Positions 23,595 to 32,962 of a DNA stretch of 64,000 nt are shown piece by piece. The notes beneath the pieces were generated by a model. That model did no database searches and was not told the DNA's origin. It saw only the letters and a list, made by a program, of their open reading frames with translations. How positions within the stretch are numbered: the stretch's first letter is position 1; each line of letters opens with the position of its first letter. Position numbers and translations under genes: made by a program. The DNA comes from Candidatus Methanomethylophilaceae archaeon (GTDB taxonomy: Archaea; Thermoplasmatota; Thermoplasmata; Methanomassiliicoccales; Methanomethylophilaceae), in the NCBI GenBank assembly GCA_017524805.1, contig JAFXUX010000033.1:1-64000 (forward strand). The letters run 5' to 3'.

Positions 23595-26011
23595 GCGGCC
23601 GCAATGGTGTATTCGCTGCCGTTCTTCACTACCTTAGCCTCCCCGAGAATGGGGAATTCGACTCCGTTCGCAGAGGACTTTCCGGCGAAGAAAGCTTTCA
23701 TGTCGCTGAAGACATGATTCCCTTCGTCGCCGTAGAAGAGGACGAAGATGTCGTTTATCTTCCCCTCGACCTGCTCCAAAGTCAGAGTCCCGTGCACCAG
23801 ATGCGCGACGTAGTAGGCGCTGGCAAGGGCGCAATCGTAATTGATGCTGTCCCAGACGATAGGAACGGTGACGTACAGAGGTATGTCGTTGGACGGATCC
23901 GAATCGCCGTTGATTATGCTGACGTACCTGAGGAAATACTGGCTCTCAGGCTGGGAGACTTTGTCCGAGGAGGAAGGATCGATGATGATCATGTCGATGT
24001 CGAGCTTGGCAATCTCTTCCTCCTTGAGGACGACCTTGTTGGCGGTGGAACCCAGATTGTAAGCGTTGGCGGTGCCGGTGAGATCGAAAGGCATGTAGAC
24101 AGGGAACGTGGTGTTCAGTGTGTTGCTTCCGCTGATGGTGACTCCGGCGACGTATACTTTGGAATCTCCGTTCCCTTTGAGCGAGCTCAGCTCCTTGATG
24201 ACCGATTCGACTCCGGAGATCAGCTCGGAAGCGCGGTCGACCTTTCCGAAGGCTTTCCCGAGCCATTCCACATTGTTCCTGAAGAATTCGGCGACTCCGG
24301 ATTCGGCATCGCCCATGGTGTCCATCCTCTGGTTCTCGAGGACTATCAGAGTGGTCATCTTCGCGAGGCTGCTGAACAGATCCGTGTTGCTGCTGTAAAG
24401 GCTGAGCGAGGTTATGACCAGACTGGGCCTGTCTTTGCCGAGCTTCTCCACGAGAGCGGCGTCGATGGCGTTGTCCGCATGGTACGACGTGAGCTGGTCA
24501 TACGGATAGGCGTAAGAGTAAGCCCTTCCGTTCTTGTTGTCGGTGACATCTCCCTTGTCGGTTTCGATCACGTATCCGTTCATGCCGAACATGGACAGGA
24601 ATCTGAGAGGTCCGGTACCGCCGATGGTGACGATCCCGTTTCCGAGCTGATCGGGGACGGTGACAGTTCTCCCGGCGGCGTCGACGAAGGTCTGGCCCTT
24701 GGTATCCGGAACGTAGCTGGGAAGGCGGAGGTCAGAACTTTCCTCGTTTTCGATGAACGAGATTGCGCCGTCGTCGGAGATCGATATCTTCCCGTGGGTC
24801 GCGTTGCCCCTGAAGGCTTCGAAGACCGCAGACATGTCGTCGTAAATGGAATCCCCGTCGGGGAGAGGCACATTCTTGGACGTCAGCTCCGAGCGGTTGG
24901 ATGTCTGGCTTCCGAGGAATTTCTTGTTCAGATCATTGATCTTGTTCTCAAGTTCCGCATCGGTGAGAAGCCCGTACGCATCGTGGAGAATCTGATAGGC
25001 GCAAGCGAGGACGTTCTCATAATTGATTCCGGTCCAGATATAAGGGTAAGCGATGTAAGCTTCGTGCCCGGCGAAAAGCTTCAGGATACCGATGGACGTG
25101 TTGTCGTCGGTCTTGTATATCCCGGTGGCATCCAAGAACAGGATGGTATCGCTGCTCATCTTCTGGCTGATGACATCCGCGGAATAGACTTTGACGCCGG
25201 AATCGACGTAATCCATCGTGTCGCCGGACATGATGTTGGTGACGTTGGCCAAAGCGAAAGGCATGAAATAGGGGATCGAGGAATCCGCCCCGTGGGCGCC
25301 GTTGTAAGCAAGGCATCCGATGTATCCAGTCTTCTTGGTGGTCACCCTGGAAGCGATGGATCTGATGTCATCGACGGTGGTCTTGAAAGCGGACCTGATC
25401 TCATCGGCGCGCTTCTGGGCGTTGAAAGTTTTTGCGAGGATGTCGAGCTGCTTCTCGACGGATTCGGTTATCTTGAAAGTGTTGGCATCGAGGAAGGTGT
25501 AGATGTATCCGATGTGGACGATGTGCAGCCCCCCGGCGCGCAGAGCGTCCATCTGTTTCTTGCAATCGGACTCGAATCCTTCGGGGACAACCACCACGGA
25601 CGGATTGAGGTCCAGAATGGTCTTGACATCCTCGTCTGTGACCGAGCAGTTGGCAGTGGTGAAAGCGAGATCCTGGCCGCTTATCGGCTTTGCACCGTTG
25701 AGAGCCTGGGCTTTGCCCTGATACATGAACGCTTTGCCGAGATAGTTAGTCTTGTCGTTCATGTCTACCATGACGCATTTGTCGGCGAGACCGAAATAAG
25801 TGACCCATCTGAATGAGTCCTGACCCACAGCGACTATGCCGCGGCTGAGGTCATTTACTGCCCTGACCTCGTATCCGGAGAAATCTTTGAGAGGCTCATC
25901 GTGAGATTCATTTCCGCCACCGCCTCCGTTGTTCGTGAGCGCATATATGCATATTCCTGCTACTGCGATGATGGCGGCGGCCAAAATCGCATACATGATG
26001 GATTTTTGCAT
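23591..26011 (-). CDS. Tandem periplasmic-binding-protein (FepB-like) with two ligand domains
   Basis: The 806-residue protein has an N-terminal membrane anchor (IMYAILAAAIIAVAGICIYAL) and then two complete class III binding domains. The first spans about residues 40-410 (SGYEVRAVNDLSRGIVAVGQ). The second, from about 440, opens with FVDAAGRTVTVPDQLGNGIV. Each contains the usual helical linker. Ordinary FepB-type proteins have one domain of about 350 residues, so this is a fused pair, perhaps to serve a homodimeric permease. It is the first gene of the operon with the permease and ATPase. The promoter gap at 26012-26172 is AT-rich. Confidence 0.9.
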   Translation of the reverse strand: MQKSIMYAILAAAIIAVAGICIYALTNNGGGGGNESHDEPLKDFSGYEVRAVNDLSRGIVAVGQDSFRWVTYFGLADKCVMVDMNDKTNYLGKAFMYQGKAQALNGAKPISGQDLAFTTANCSVTDEDVKTILDLNPSVVVVPEGFESDCKKQMDALRAGGLHIVHIGYIYTFLDANTFKITESVEKQLDILAKTFNAQKRADEIRSAFKTTVDDIRSIASRVTTKKTGYIGCLAYNGAHGADSSIPYFMPFALANVTNIMSGDTMDYVDSGVKVYSADVISQKMSSDTILFLDATGIYKTDDNTSIGILKLFAGHEAYIAYPYIWTGINYENVLACAYQILHDAYGLLTDAELENKINDLNKKFLGSQTSNRSELTSKNVPLPDGDSIYDDMSAVFEAFRGNATHGKISISDDGAISFIENEESSDLRLPSYVPDTKGQTFVDAAGRTVTVPDQLGNGIVTIGGTGPLRFLSMFGMNGYVIETDKGDVTDNKNGRAYSYAYPYDQLTSYHADNAIDAALVEKLGKDRPSLVITSLSLYSSNTDLFSSLAKMTTLIVLENQRMDTMGDAESGVAEFFRNNVEWLGKAFGKVDRASELISGVESVIKELSSLKGNGDSKVYVAGVTISGSNTLNTTFPVYMPFDLTGTANAYNLGSTANKVVLKEEEIAKLDIDMIIIDPSSSDKVSQPESQYFLRYVSIINGDSDPSNDIPLYVTVPIVWDSINYDCALASAYYVAHLVHGTLTLEQVEGKINDIFVLFYGDEGNHVFSDMKAFFAGKSSANGVEFPILGEAKVVKNGSEYTIAAA

Positions 26012-26172
26012 ACGGGGTCATAACCTAAGTAATATTTATTTTGAATTAGTATTACGAAATAATAATTTTATTGGATTATTATGCATATGGATTCAAATGC
26101 TTACTTTTAAGTGATAAATTCCTAATCATTATTGTTGGATATATGATGGGCCGCTGGGGCCCAGAAGACAGC

Positions 26173-26712
26173 TTACCAACGACTCTCATACCCTTCAAAA
26201 CAGTCCAGGCATACCTTGCGTCCGTTTTGGATGCGGATGAGATCCTCCCTTGCGGATTCCCCGCAGCATTCGCATTTTATGCTATGGAAGATCTTGGCCC
26301 TCGTAGGCACCTCGAAAGATGGGCGCTTGATTTCCAGGACCTCCTCCTCGGGCCCGTTGAGAATGAAATCGATAAGCTCTTCCCGCGACTTGCCGGCCCT
26401 ATCGAAATCCCTCATCACTATGCGGACGGATTTGCCGTTCTTTCTGTTGAAGAAAGACCACGCATGCTTCCCTCTCAGGCGCATGATCATGTTGCCTTTT
26501 CCGAGGGTGCAAGAAAGCGCGAATTGAATGCAATCCACCCCGCATGCATCGTTCTCAGTGACGCATACGATGTCTTCGTCTTCGGTGCGCCCGAATTGCG
26601 CCCCGATCTCGCGCGCGGCAGTTTCGGCGGCGCGGAATCCGGATGCCAATCCGGGGCATTCGTGGCCATGGAATTCGATGCACCTTTCCCAGAGCTCTTT
26701 GTCCATGCGCAT
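26173..26712 (-). CDS. FmdE-like protein with C-terminal zinc ribbon
   Basis: The 179-residue protein has the FmdE signature FHGHECPGLASGFRAAE near residue 15 and ENDACGVDCIQ near 53, followed by a KNGKSVRIVMRDF segment. A zinc ribbon (CECCGE, then CLDCFE) closes it. FmdE copurifies with formylmethanofuran dehydrogenase in methanogens, but many homologs occur in metal-uptake contexts. Here it lies between two divergent Fec-type importer operons, which favours a role in handling the imported metal or cofactor. Its start faces the 26799 permease gene across a short AT-rich promoter region. Confidence 0.88.
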   Translation of the reverse strand: MRMDKELWERCIEFHGHECPGLASGFRAAETAAREIGAQFGRTEDEDIVCVTENDACGVDCIQFALSCTLGKGNMIMRLRGKHAWSFFNRKNGKSVRIVMRDFDRAGKSREELIDFILNGPEEEVLEIKRPSFEVPTRAKIFHSIKCECCGESAREDLIRIQNGRKVCLDCFEGYESRW

Positions 26713-26763
26713 ACGTATTCCATATTAATTTTAAATAATTATACTGCAAATAATAATAAATTA

Positions 26764-26778
26764 AATAATAGTATTATT
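26764..26778. promoter_or_regulatory. AT-rich palindrome in the divergent promoter
   Basis: AATAATA and TATTATT flank a central G, seven perfect pairs, 21 bases before the permease start at 26799. The 86-base gap between the divergent FmdE-like and permease genes is almost pure A/T. An operator for a metal-responsive repressor is plausible, but low complexity makes chance palindromes common. Confidence 0.4.
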
Positions 26779-26798
26779 ATCCTCGCCCGGAAGATTTG

Positions 26799-27887
26799 AT
26801 GGCCAGAACAGAAAATGAGGATGAGATTGGGTATTCCCGCGTATCTAAACTCAGGGTATTTGTGATAGTGTTTCTTGCTACGGCTGCCGTGGCTTCGGCA
26901 TTGGCTACCCTAACCATAGATCTGGGATCGATGACATTCTTCGACGTTATCAGGGTCATCTTCGACAAGGGCAACCCCGAGAACACCCGCTCCCAAGTCA
27001 TTCTGGTCTGGGACATATACCTCCCCCGCATAGCCAGCGGAATACTGGCGGGATTCGCCCTTGGGGTAGCCGGAGCGATTATGCAGTGCGTCCTCCGCAA
27101 TCCGATCGGATCGCCGTACACCTTGGGCATCTCGAACGCCGCCGCATTTGGGGCCTCTCTGGGGATAGTCATGCGCGGCGGAGAAGTCGTCGGCCAAAGC
27201 CACGCTTCCATAGTCATCAGCAACCCGTACATAGTCACTGGAAGCGCTTTCCTATGGGCGATGATCGGGACCGGGATAATAATCGCGCTGGTCAAAATCA
27301 CCAGAGTCGACGCGAATACCATGGTGCTTGCCGGAGTAGCCATAAGCTCCATCTTCGCCGCCGGGATCAGCGCGCTCCAGTACATCTACAACGATTACGC
27401 CCTGTCCGCGATTGTGTTCTGGCAATTCGGTTCATTGGGAAAAGCCACTTGGAGCGAGCTGCTGATCGCGGCCGTCGTCGTCATCCCCACGCTCATATAC
27501 TTCTTCTGGAGGAGATGGGACTATAACGCGTTGGACAGCGGACCGGACATCGCTCGGTCGCTGGGGGTTAACGTTGAGCGCCTCCGCATCGCGTCGATGG
27601 TCCTTTCAGCGGTGGTCACTGCCGTGGTGGTCTCTTTCATGGGGATAATAGCTTTCGTCGGTCTGCTTGGACCGCACATAGTGCGTCTGATAATCGGCAA
27701 CGACCACCGTTACCTTATCCCGGGATCGATACTGGTGGGAGCGATCATCCTGCTGATTGCCGATTGCGTCGGGCAATGCGCCTTTGATTTCACGCTTCCG
27801 GTGGGGATAATAACCTCGTTCCTCGGCGGACCTCTTTTCCTTTTCCTTCTTATCAGAGGATACAGAAAGAGAGGTGTGCTGACGTGA
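26799..27887 (+). CDS. FecCD-family ABC transporter permease (second importer)
   Basis: The protein, about 362 residues, has the same ten-helix plan as the 22512 permease, with YLPRIASGILAGFALGVAGA, RNPIGSPYTLGISNAAAFGA and the loop IARSLGVNVERLRI. ATG 26799 has GGAAG six bases upstream; the TTG just before it is less likely. Its stop overlaps the methyltransferase GTG by four bases. No binding protein is encoded in this operon, so it may borrow the tandem-domain protein encoded at 23591-26011. Confidence 0.93.
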   Translation: MARTENEDEIGYSRVSKLRVFVIVFLATAAVASALATLTIDLGSMTFFDVIRVIFDKGNPENTRSQVILVWDIYLPRIASGILAGFALGVAGAIMQCVLRNPIGSPYTLGISNAAAFGASLGIVMRGGEVVGQSHASIVISNPYIVTGSAFLWAMIGTGIIIALVKITRVDANTMVLAGVAISSIFAAGISALQYIYNDYALSAIVFWQFGSLGKATWSELLIAAVVVIPTLIYFFWRRWDYNALDSGPDIARSLGVNVERLRIASMVLSAVVTAVVVSFMGIIAFVGLLGPHIVRLIIGNDHRYLIPGSILVGAIILLIADCVGQCAFDFTLPVGIITSFLGGPLFLFLLIRGYRKRGVLT

Positions 27888-28660
27888 GCCGGCATCCTTT
27901 CGAAGGGGAAGGATTCGACCGCGATCGCGCCCTGAAATTCTGGGACGACATAGCGCTCGATTACGAGGGATGCATCATGCAGGGCTCCATCCCGGAAATG
28001 ATAGTCGGAAGGCTCCTCGAAATCGGTGTGCTGGGCCCGGACAAGGAGATCGTCGAATTCGGATGCGGGCCGGGAACCTATTCCATACCGATATCGAGGC
28101 GTGTGCGCTCGCTCACCTGCGTAGACGCTTCCGAGAAGATGCTTTCGATCCTTTCGCGTTAGATCGATAGGTCAAACATCCGCCTCATCCGGGGGGATTT
28201 CATGCTCTTCGACCCGGAAAAAAAATTCGACGCGGCCATCATGTCCCTCTGCCCCGGGACCGGCTCCAAGGATGGGATCCTTCGCGCGAACGGCTATTCG
28301 AAAGGTTGGTGCGCCCACATAATGTGGGTCGAGAACTCGTGGGACAACCTCATCTCCGAAGTTTGGAAGAGACTCGGCAAGGACTACTCTTTCGAGGGGC
28401 GCAGACAGAATATCATGGAATCCAACCTTGAAGCTCTCGGATTTGATTTTTCGAAGGAGATCTTCGAGGAGGACATCACCTGGAGCCTGCCTTTGGAAGA
28501 CGTGCTGGCTAGGGAGAGCCACATATTCGGCGCATATGGGATCCGCGATGCGGAAAGCGCCATCGAAGATGTTCTGTCGCCCTATTCTGACGATGGCAAT
28601 TTCGAGTTCAGATGCAGGAATTCCATGAAACTGATCGTCTGGAGGGCTGAACGATGCTGA
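27884..28660 (+). CDS. SAM-dependent methyltransferase with in-frame TAG
   Basis: The class I methyltransferase has motif I VEFGCGPGTYSIPI near residue 60 and the acidic strand TCVDASEKML near 82. Codon 93 is TAG (28160-28162). Immediately after it the same frame continues IDRSNIRLIRGDFMLFDPE and the catalytic-strand FDAAIMSLCPGT, exactly what should follow in the fold, down to TGA at 28660 (258 residues in total). I infer read-through, probably pyrrolysine. The gene is locked between permease and ATPase genes with overlapping ends at both sides, so it likely acts on the imported ligand or chelator. Confidence 0.85.
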
Positions 28661-29562
28661 GCGTCAAAGACCTGTCTTTCGGGTACGGCGACAAAAAGAT
28701 ACTGGACGGCATCTCGTTCGACGCAGAAGGAAATTCTGTGGTATCCATATTGGGGCCCAACGGCGTGGGGAAGACCACCCTGCTGAAATGCCTGTGCAAG
28801 ATGCATGCGCCCGATTCCGGGACGATAGAGCTCAACGGGAAGGATGTCCTTTCCATGTCCGGACGCGAAGCCGCCAAACATATCGGGTTCGTCCCCCAAA
28901 GCACTCCCCCATCTGGCACCAGCGTCTTCGATGCCGCCCTGATAGGCCGCAGGCCTCACATCGAATGGGCGATGGGAAAGGAAGACATGAGGATAACATG
29001 GGAAGCGCTGAGAGCCCTGAAAATAGACGGCTTGGCCCTGAAGCGCACCGACGAGATCAGCGGCGGAGAATACCAGAAAGTACAGATAGCGCGGGCGATG
29101 GTCCAGCAGCCCGAAGTCCTGATATTGGACGAACCCACAAACAATCTGGACATAGCCAATCAGCACATAGCCATGCGCACCATCTCGGAAGCGGTCTCGT
29201 CCAGAGGGATGTGCACCATCATGACGATGCACGACATCAACTTGGCCGCGGGATATTCGGACAGATTCCTTTTCATCAAAAACGGGAAGGTTGCGGCCTA
29301 CGGCGGGACCGACATCATAACTTCCGACCTCGTAAAGGACGTCTATGGCATAGAAGCGGACGTCATAATGCACAAAGGAAAGCCTTTTGTCATACCGGAT
29401 CTGGATTCCGAACGAAAGCGATTCCATGCGCCGTCGCTCAGCCGCATCTGCGTTCCGTCCTTCATAAACAGGCAACAGTCGCATATACCAAAAGATTCTC
29501 TGCAAGCGCATGTATTCCATCAGCAAAATCGTGAAGATCAAACACGACGATGGACGCATTGA
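28654..29562 (+). CDS. FecE/BtuD-like ABC transporter ATPase (second importer)
   Basis: This ATPase carries Walker A GPNGVGKTTLLKC, signature ISGGEYQKVQIARAMVQQP and Walker B LILDEPTNNLDIANQ. The ATG overlaps the methyltransferase stop. The ATPase core ends near residue 250; a tail of about 50 residues overlaps the next gene by 53 bases and looks like run-on sequence, so an ancestral stop may have been lost. It works with the permease at 26799. Confidence 0.9.
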   Translation: MLSVKDLSFGYGDKKILDGISFDAEGNSVVSILGPNGVGKTTLLKCLCKMHAPDSGTIELNGKDVLSMSGREAAKHIGFVPQSTPPSGTSVFDAALIGRRPHIEWAMGKEDMRITWEALRALKIDGLALKRTDEISGGEYQKVQIARAMVQQPEVLILDEPTNNLDIANQHIAMRTISEAVSSRGMCTIMTMHDINLAAGYSDRFLFIKNGKVAAYGGTDIITSDLVKDVYGIEADVIMHKGKPFVIPDLDSERKRFHAPSLSRICVPSFINRQQSHIPKDSLQAHVFHQQNREDQTRRWTH

Positions 29563-29917
29563 AATCATCCCCTGCGACGCGACCGTAGAGCTCCTGGCTC
29601 TGGAACTCGAAAGAATAGGCATCTCATATCCGGTTGGGATCGACGATGAGGAAGCCATTTTTCATCGCTTCGGGGACATGGACGCAGAAATCGGGTTTGT
29701 GGAGGAGGAAATGTGGGCCACCAAAAAATACGATGAGCAGGTGTGCCGCGCGGTCGACGAATTCAACTACGACGACGACATCGAATTCATAGACTATGAA
29801 GAGCTCAACAGAAGGCTCAGAATCGTTCTGGATAAGATGGAAGACGGCACCTTCGAACCGTATGTCAAGATAAAATGGAGAAAGAGAAGACATACGAGTG
29901 AAGAAGCGCACTTCTGA
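29510..29917 (+). CDS. Small acidic protein of unknown function
   Basis: The 135-residue acidic protein has no recognised family. It starts ATG 29510 inside the tail of the ATPase gene, without a clear ribosome binding site. Features are an N-terminal beta hairpin (SISKIVKIKHDDGRIEII), a strongly acidic middle (EFNYDDDIEFIDYEELNRR) and a basic C-terminus (KIKWRKRRHTSEE). It is probably translated from the importer message; a regulatory or structural role is possible. Confidence 0.6.
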   Translation: MYSISKIVKIKHDDGRIEIIPCDATVELLALELERIGISYPVGIDDEEAIFHRFGDMDAEIGFVEEEMWATKKYDEQVCRAVDEFNYDDDIEFIDYEELNRRLRIVLDKMEDGTFEPYVKIKWRKRRHTSEEAHF

Positions 29918-29993
29918 AACTACTGTTTTATAAAGTAGGGATGGGAGACGCGAACGCAAAACTTTATCCCCTGCTGAATGCTAATATACAACG

Positions 29994-30176
29994 ATGAGCG
30001 ACAGAGATACCATACTGGAAGCAATGAAGAAAGCCGGAGAGCCCCTCAACGCAGGGAAAGTTGCGGAGCTGACCGGTCTCGACCGCAAAGTCGTCGACAA
30101 AGAATTCGCCGCGATGAAAAAGGATGGGACGATCGTCTCGCCCGTCAGATGCAAATGGGAACCGGCGCAAAAGTGA
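29994..30176 (+). CDS. Small winged-helix-like protein
   Basis: A 60-residue helix-turn-helix protein: TILEAMKKAGEPLNAGKVAE, then LTGLDRKVVDKEFAAMKKDG and a short wing ending in PVRCKWEPAQ. Such mini winged-helix proteins occur in archaea as regulators. A TATA-like AAAACTTTATC (about 29958-29968) lies just upstream. The target is unknown. Confidence 0.72.
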   Translation: MSDRDTILEAMKKAGEPLNAGKVAELTGLDRKVVDKEFAAMKKDGTIVSPVRCKWEPAQK

Positions 30177-30337
30177 TCCTTCTGCGATCAAAACGGCCAT
30201 GCGAACTGCACCGAATAAACCCTTTACATCCTTTCTTCTCCCGTTCGATCCGGACCGATTATGTTTGCAGAGCACGCATGCACATCGGCATGATGGGAAA
30301 TGTATGCTGACCCATCAGGTTAAACCGCAGAAAAACC

Positions 30338-30826
30338 ATGCCTGCTCCCATGTTCAGGGAAGTGGCAAGGGAAAACAGAAGGCTGTCCGCGGAAGAATGC
30401 GTCAGAATCCTCTCCGAAGAAAAGAGAGGCGTCCTGTCGGTCATAGGCGACGGGGGATATCCGTACGGGATGCCGATGAACCACTTCTATAACCCCGACG
30501 ATGGGAAGCTATACTTCCACTGCGGGAAGGATGGGCACCGCACCGATTCCATCAGGAAAGACAGCCGCGCAAGTTTCTGCGTCTATGACAGCGGCTTCCG
30601 CAGGGAGGGAGAATGGGCCTTGAACATAAAATCGGCCATAGTTTTCGGGCGCATCGAAGAGATCGCCGACAAAGAGACCATATATGACATCTCGCACAGG
30701 CTCAGCCACAAATTCACGGACGACGAGAAGCACATAGAGGAAGAGATAAAACGTGCCGGGCCCAGGACGATGATGTTCGCGCTTGTCCCCGAGCATATCA
30801 CAGGGAAAATCGTGAACGAATCTTGA
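30338..30826 (+). CDS. Pyridoxamine-5'-phosphate-oxidase-fold flavoprotein (NimA-like)
   Basis: The 162-residue protein has the split-barrel flavin-binding pattern: LSAEECVRILSEEKRGVLSV near residue 15, then YPYGMPMNHFYNPDDGKLYF and FHCGKDGHRTDSIRKDSRAS, as in NimA-type nitroimidazole reductases and heme/FMN-binding relatives. It probably uses FMN or F420 to reduce small molecules; the substrate is unknown. ATG 30338 is the first start that keeps the whole domain. Confidence 0.82.
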   Translation: MPAPMFREVARENRRLSAEECVRILSEEKRGVLSVIGDGGYPYGMPMNHFYNPDDGKLYFHCGKDGHRTDSIRKDSRASFCVYDSGFRREGEWALNIKSAIVFGRIEEIADKETIYDISHRLSHKFTDDEKHIEEEIKRAGPRTMMFALVPEHITGKIVNES

Positions 30827-30897
30827 TCTCAACAGAAAATTAAAGGTTGAATGGCCTCTTCCTATCCGACATACGCGCGAAAGAAGGGATATGAACG

Positions 30898-32301
30898 GTG
30901 CAACTGCTCAGATCGGATAGCCATGACTTGGAGATTCTCCTCGGAGAGCCCAAAAAAGCCGTCCGCAGCATGTTCTTCCCGTTCCTGATAGCGTTCGCCG
31001 TTGTTGAAGCAAACCAATTCATAGACACGTTCTGGATCTCCGGCCTGGGGACATCCTCTTCATCCGCCATATCGGCCGTCGTCCCGTTCTATGTCCTGCT
31101 CATGAGCGCCGGGATGGGCATCTCCGTCGGAGCCACTACCACCATAGCCTTCCGTCTCGGACGCAATGAAACCGTGGAAGCGGGAAAGCTCGCATCCAAC
31201 GCGATTACGCTGGGAGCCGTCCTCTCTGTCTTCGTATCGGCCGTTCTGCTTCTGATTCTGGATCCTGCAATGAGCGTAATGGGCGTCGGCAGCATCCGCC
31301 AGGAATGCTGGGATTACATGCTCCCGATGATCCTCATGTCCACCCCCATGATATGCCTCCTGATTCTCGGAGGAAACCTGAGAGGCGAGGGGGCGGCCAG
31401 GAAATCTACGGTCATCCAGATGTCCGCCGCCATCATGAACATAGTTCTGGATCCCATGCTCATATATGTCTTAGGGATGGGCATCATGGGTGCGGGCCTG
31501 GCCACCGGCCTCTCATCCCTGATAGCGCTGATGATCGGCATTTCGTGGTATGTCAGAGGCAAGACCGCCCTGAAGATGACCAAAGACAGCTTCAAAGCGG
31601 ACAGAAACATGATGCGCGAGGTCCTGACCGTCGGAGGCCCCAGGACAGTCAACGAACTCATAGGGAGCTCGATGACGTTCATCCAGAGAATCTTCTTCGT
31701 CGTAGCCGGTGGCACGACCGCGGTTCTGATGTACAACTATCCTTGGCGTTTCATATCGCTGTTCAATCTTCCCGGTAAAGCATTCGAAAGCAGTCTGATA
31801 CCGGTAGACTCGGCCGCTTACGGCCAGAACGACACGGAAAAGATGTGGTCCGCCTACATCTATTGCTTCAAGCTCACATCCATTGTCTCGATAGCGGCCG
31901 CGATATTCATCTTCGTTTTCGCAGAGCCTCTCATGTCCATAATGACATATGAGGAAAGCATGATGGCCTTGCTCCCCAAACTCGTGTGGTGCCTCGAGGT
32001 CTCCGTGGTTATCCTTCCTTTCATGGCTCTCAGAGGGGTTGGGTCGGCCCTACTGCAGTCGATGAAGAAAGCCAAGATCCCTATGTACTTCGATCTGTTC
32101 TGGGGCTCCGTCAGGATGGTCCTGTATGCGATGAGCGCTTATGGGCTGCTGGGAGTCGATCCTTTCGACGGAATCATCTACATAATGGCCATCGTCTACT
32201 CCCTCAGCGGAGTGATCATCAACGCTCTGGCGATCCAGCAATTCAGAAAACTGAAAAACGGGATCAAACCGGTCGGGCATCGAGGCGCCAACCCGGATTG
32301 A
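30898..32301 (+). CDS. MATE-family efflux transporter
   Basis: The 467-residue protein has twelve hydrophobic helices in two six-helix halves, the MATE/MOP layout: FPFLIAFAVVEANQFIDTFW near residue 28, the SAGMGISVGATTTIAFRLG loop, and a mirrored second half from about 235 (GGPRTVNELIGSSMTFIQ). It exports drugs or metabolites against sodium or proton flow. The start is GTG 30898. Just beyond its stop lies the remnant tail of a recombinase and the first copy of the repeated accessory segment. Confidence 0.92.
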   Translation: MQLLRSDSHDLEILLGEPKKAVRSMFFPFLIAFAVVEANQFIDTFWISGLGTSSSSAISAVVPFYVLLMSAGMGISVGATTTIAFRLGRNETVEAGKLASNAITLGAVLSVFVSAVLLLILDPAMSVMGVGSIRQECWDYMLPMILMSTPMICLLILGGNLRGEGAARKSTVIQMSAAIMNIVLDPMLIYVLGMGIMGAGLATGLSSLIALMIGISWYVRGKTALKMTKDSFKADRNMMREVLTVGGPRTVNELIGSSMTFIQRIFFVVAGGTTAVLMYNYPWRFISLFNLPGKAFESSLIPVDSAAYGQNDTEKMWSAYIYCFKLTSIVSIAAAIFIFVFAEPLMSIMTYEESMMALLPKLVWCLEVSVVILPFMALRGVGSALLQSMKKAKIPMYFDLFWGSVRMVLYAMSAYGLLGVDPFDGIIYIMAIVYSLSGVIINALAIQQFRKLKNGIKPVGHRGANPD

Positions 32302-32317
32302 GGATTTCCACAGCTAC

Positions 32318-32880
32318 AGCAGATGACATCTTAGACCTCTGAAACCTAAAAATACCTCCCTGAACGATTCGCCCGACGCTGGGAGTGTCAATGCCGATCG
32401 CGCTGCGATTATCGATCCCGCGGCCGTCGCATGATACTGTCCAAACCTTGGCGCGCGGGAAGATACAGTTGGCGAAATACGAAGAGCTCGGAAAAGCGAT
32501 CGAAGAATCGGTGAGGAAATCCTGCGAGGGGAAGTCCGTCGGAGTGGCTTTTTCCGGCGGGATGGACTCGGGATTGATCGCCGCGCTCGCATCCAGATAT
32601 GCCAGGTCGGTCACATGCTATACCTGCGGCACGGACGGTTCCTTCGACGTCACCGCCGGAAAGGAACTGGCAGAGAAGCTGGGCCTCCCTTGGGTCCACT
32701 GCAGGATAAGCAGAGAGAACATAGAGGATACGATCCGCGAATTCATCGTGACCACAAAAGTAAGCGACCCTTTCACCATATCGTACGACCTCCAATTGTT
32801 TTGCGTGTGCCGCGAAGCCGAAGAAACCACGATCCTCTCCGGGCAAGGGAGCGACGAGTATTTCGGTGGATGTGCAACTT
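32318..32880 (+). repeat. Accessory segment copy A (recombinase tail plus Asn-synthase-like 5' part)
   Basis: The copy starts with the last codons of the tyrosine recombinase (TADDILDL, stop), followed by a promoter-like TGAAACCTAAAAATAC and the first 150 codons of an asparagine-synthase-like gene. The order is the same at 38920-39412 and 43297-44030. Similarity to the other copies ends near 32880. Confidence 0.8.
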
Positions 32881-32912
32881 CTTATGATTCAATGTTTAAA
32901 TTAACAAAATAA
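32385..32912 (+). pseudogene. Truncated asparagine-synthase-like ATP pyrophosphatase
   Basis: The PP-loop VAFSGGMDSGLIAALASRYA and downstream CYTCGTDGSFDVTAGKELAE, SDPFTISYDLQLFCVCREAE and GQGSDEYFGGCA match the complete gene at 43598. Homology begins around RGKIQLAKYEELG and breaks abruptly after FGGCA; the remaining 10 residues and TAA come from unrelated DNA. The second half, needed for substrate binding, is missing. Confidence 0.85.
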
Positions 32913-32962
32913 AACTTTTCGATTATGAAAGTTTTATATCCTTACTTTATATACTCAAATCT

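Noticed and set aside
23714-25816. 700-codon open frame on the plus strand
   Set aside because: It is antisense to the tandem binding-protein gene, whose domains and signal are clear; the long frame results from codon bias.
28202-28660. Separate 152-codon gene starting at ATG 28202
   Set aside because: It lacks the SAM-binding motif, has no ribosome binding site, and begins in mid-fold; it is the second half of the TAG-containing methyltransferase.
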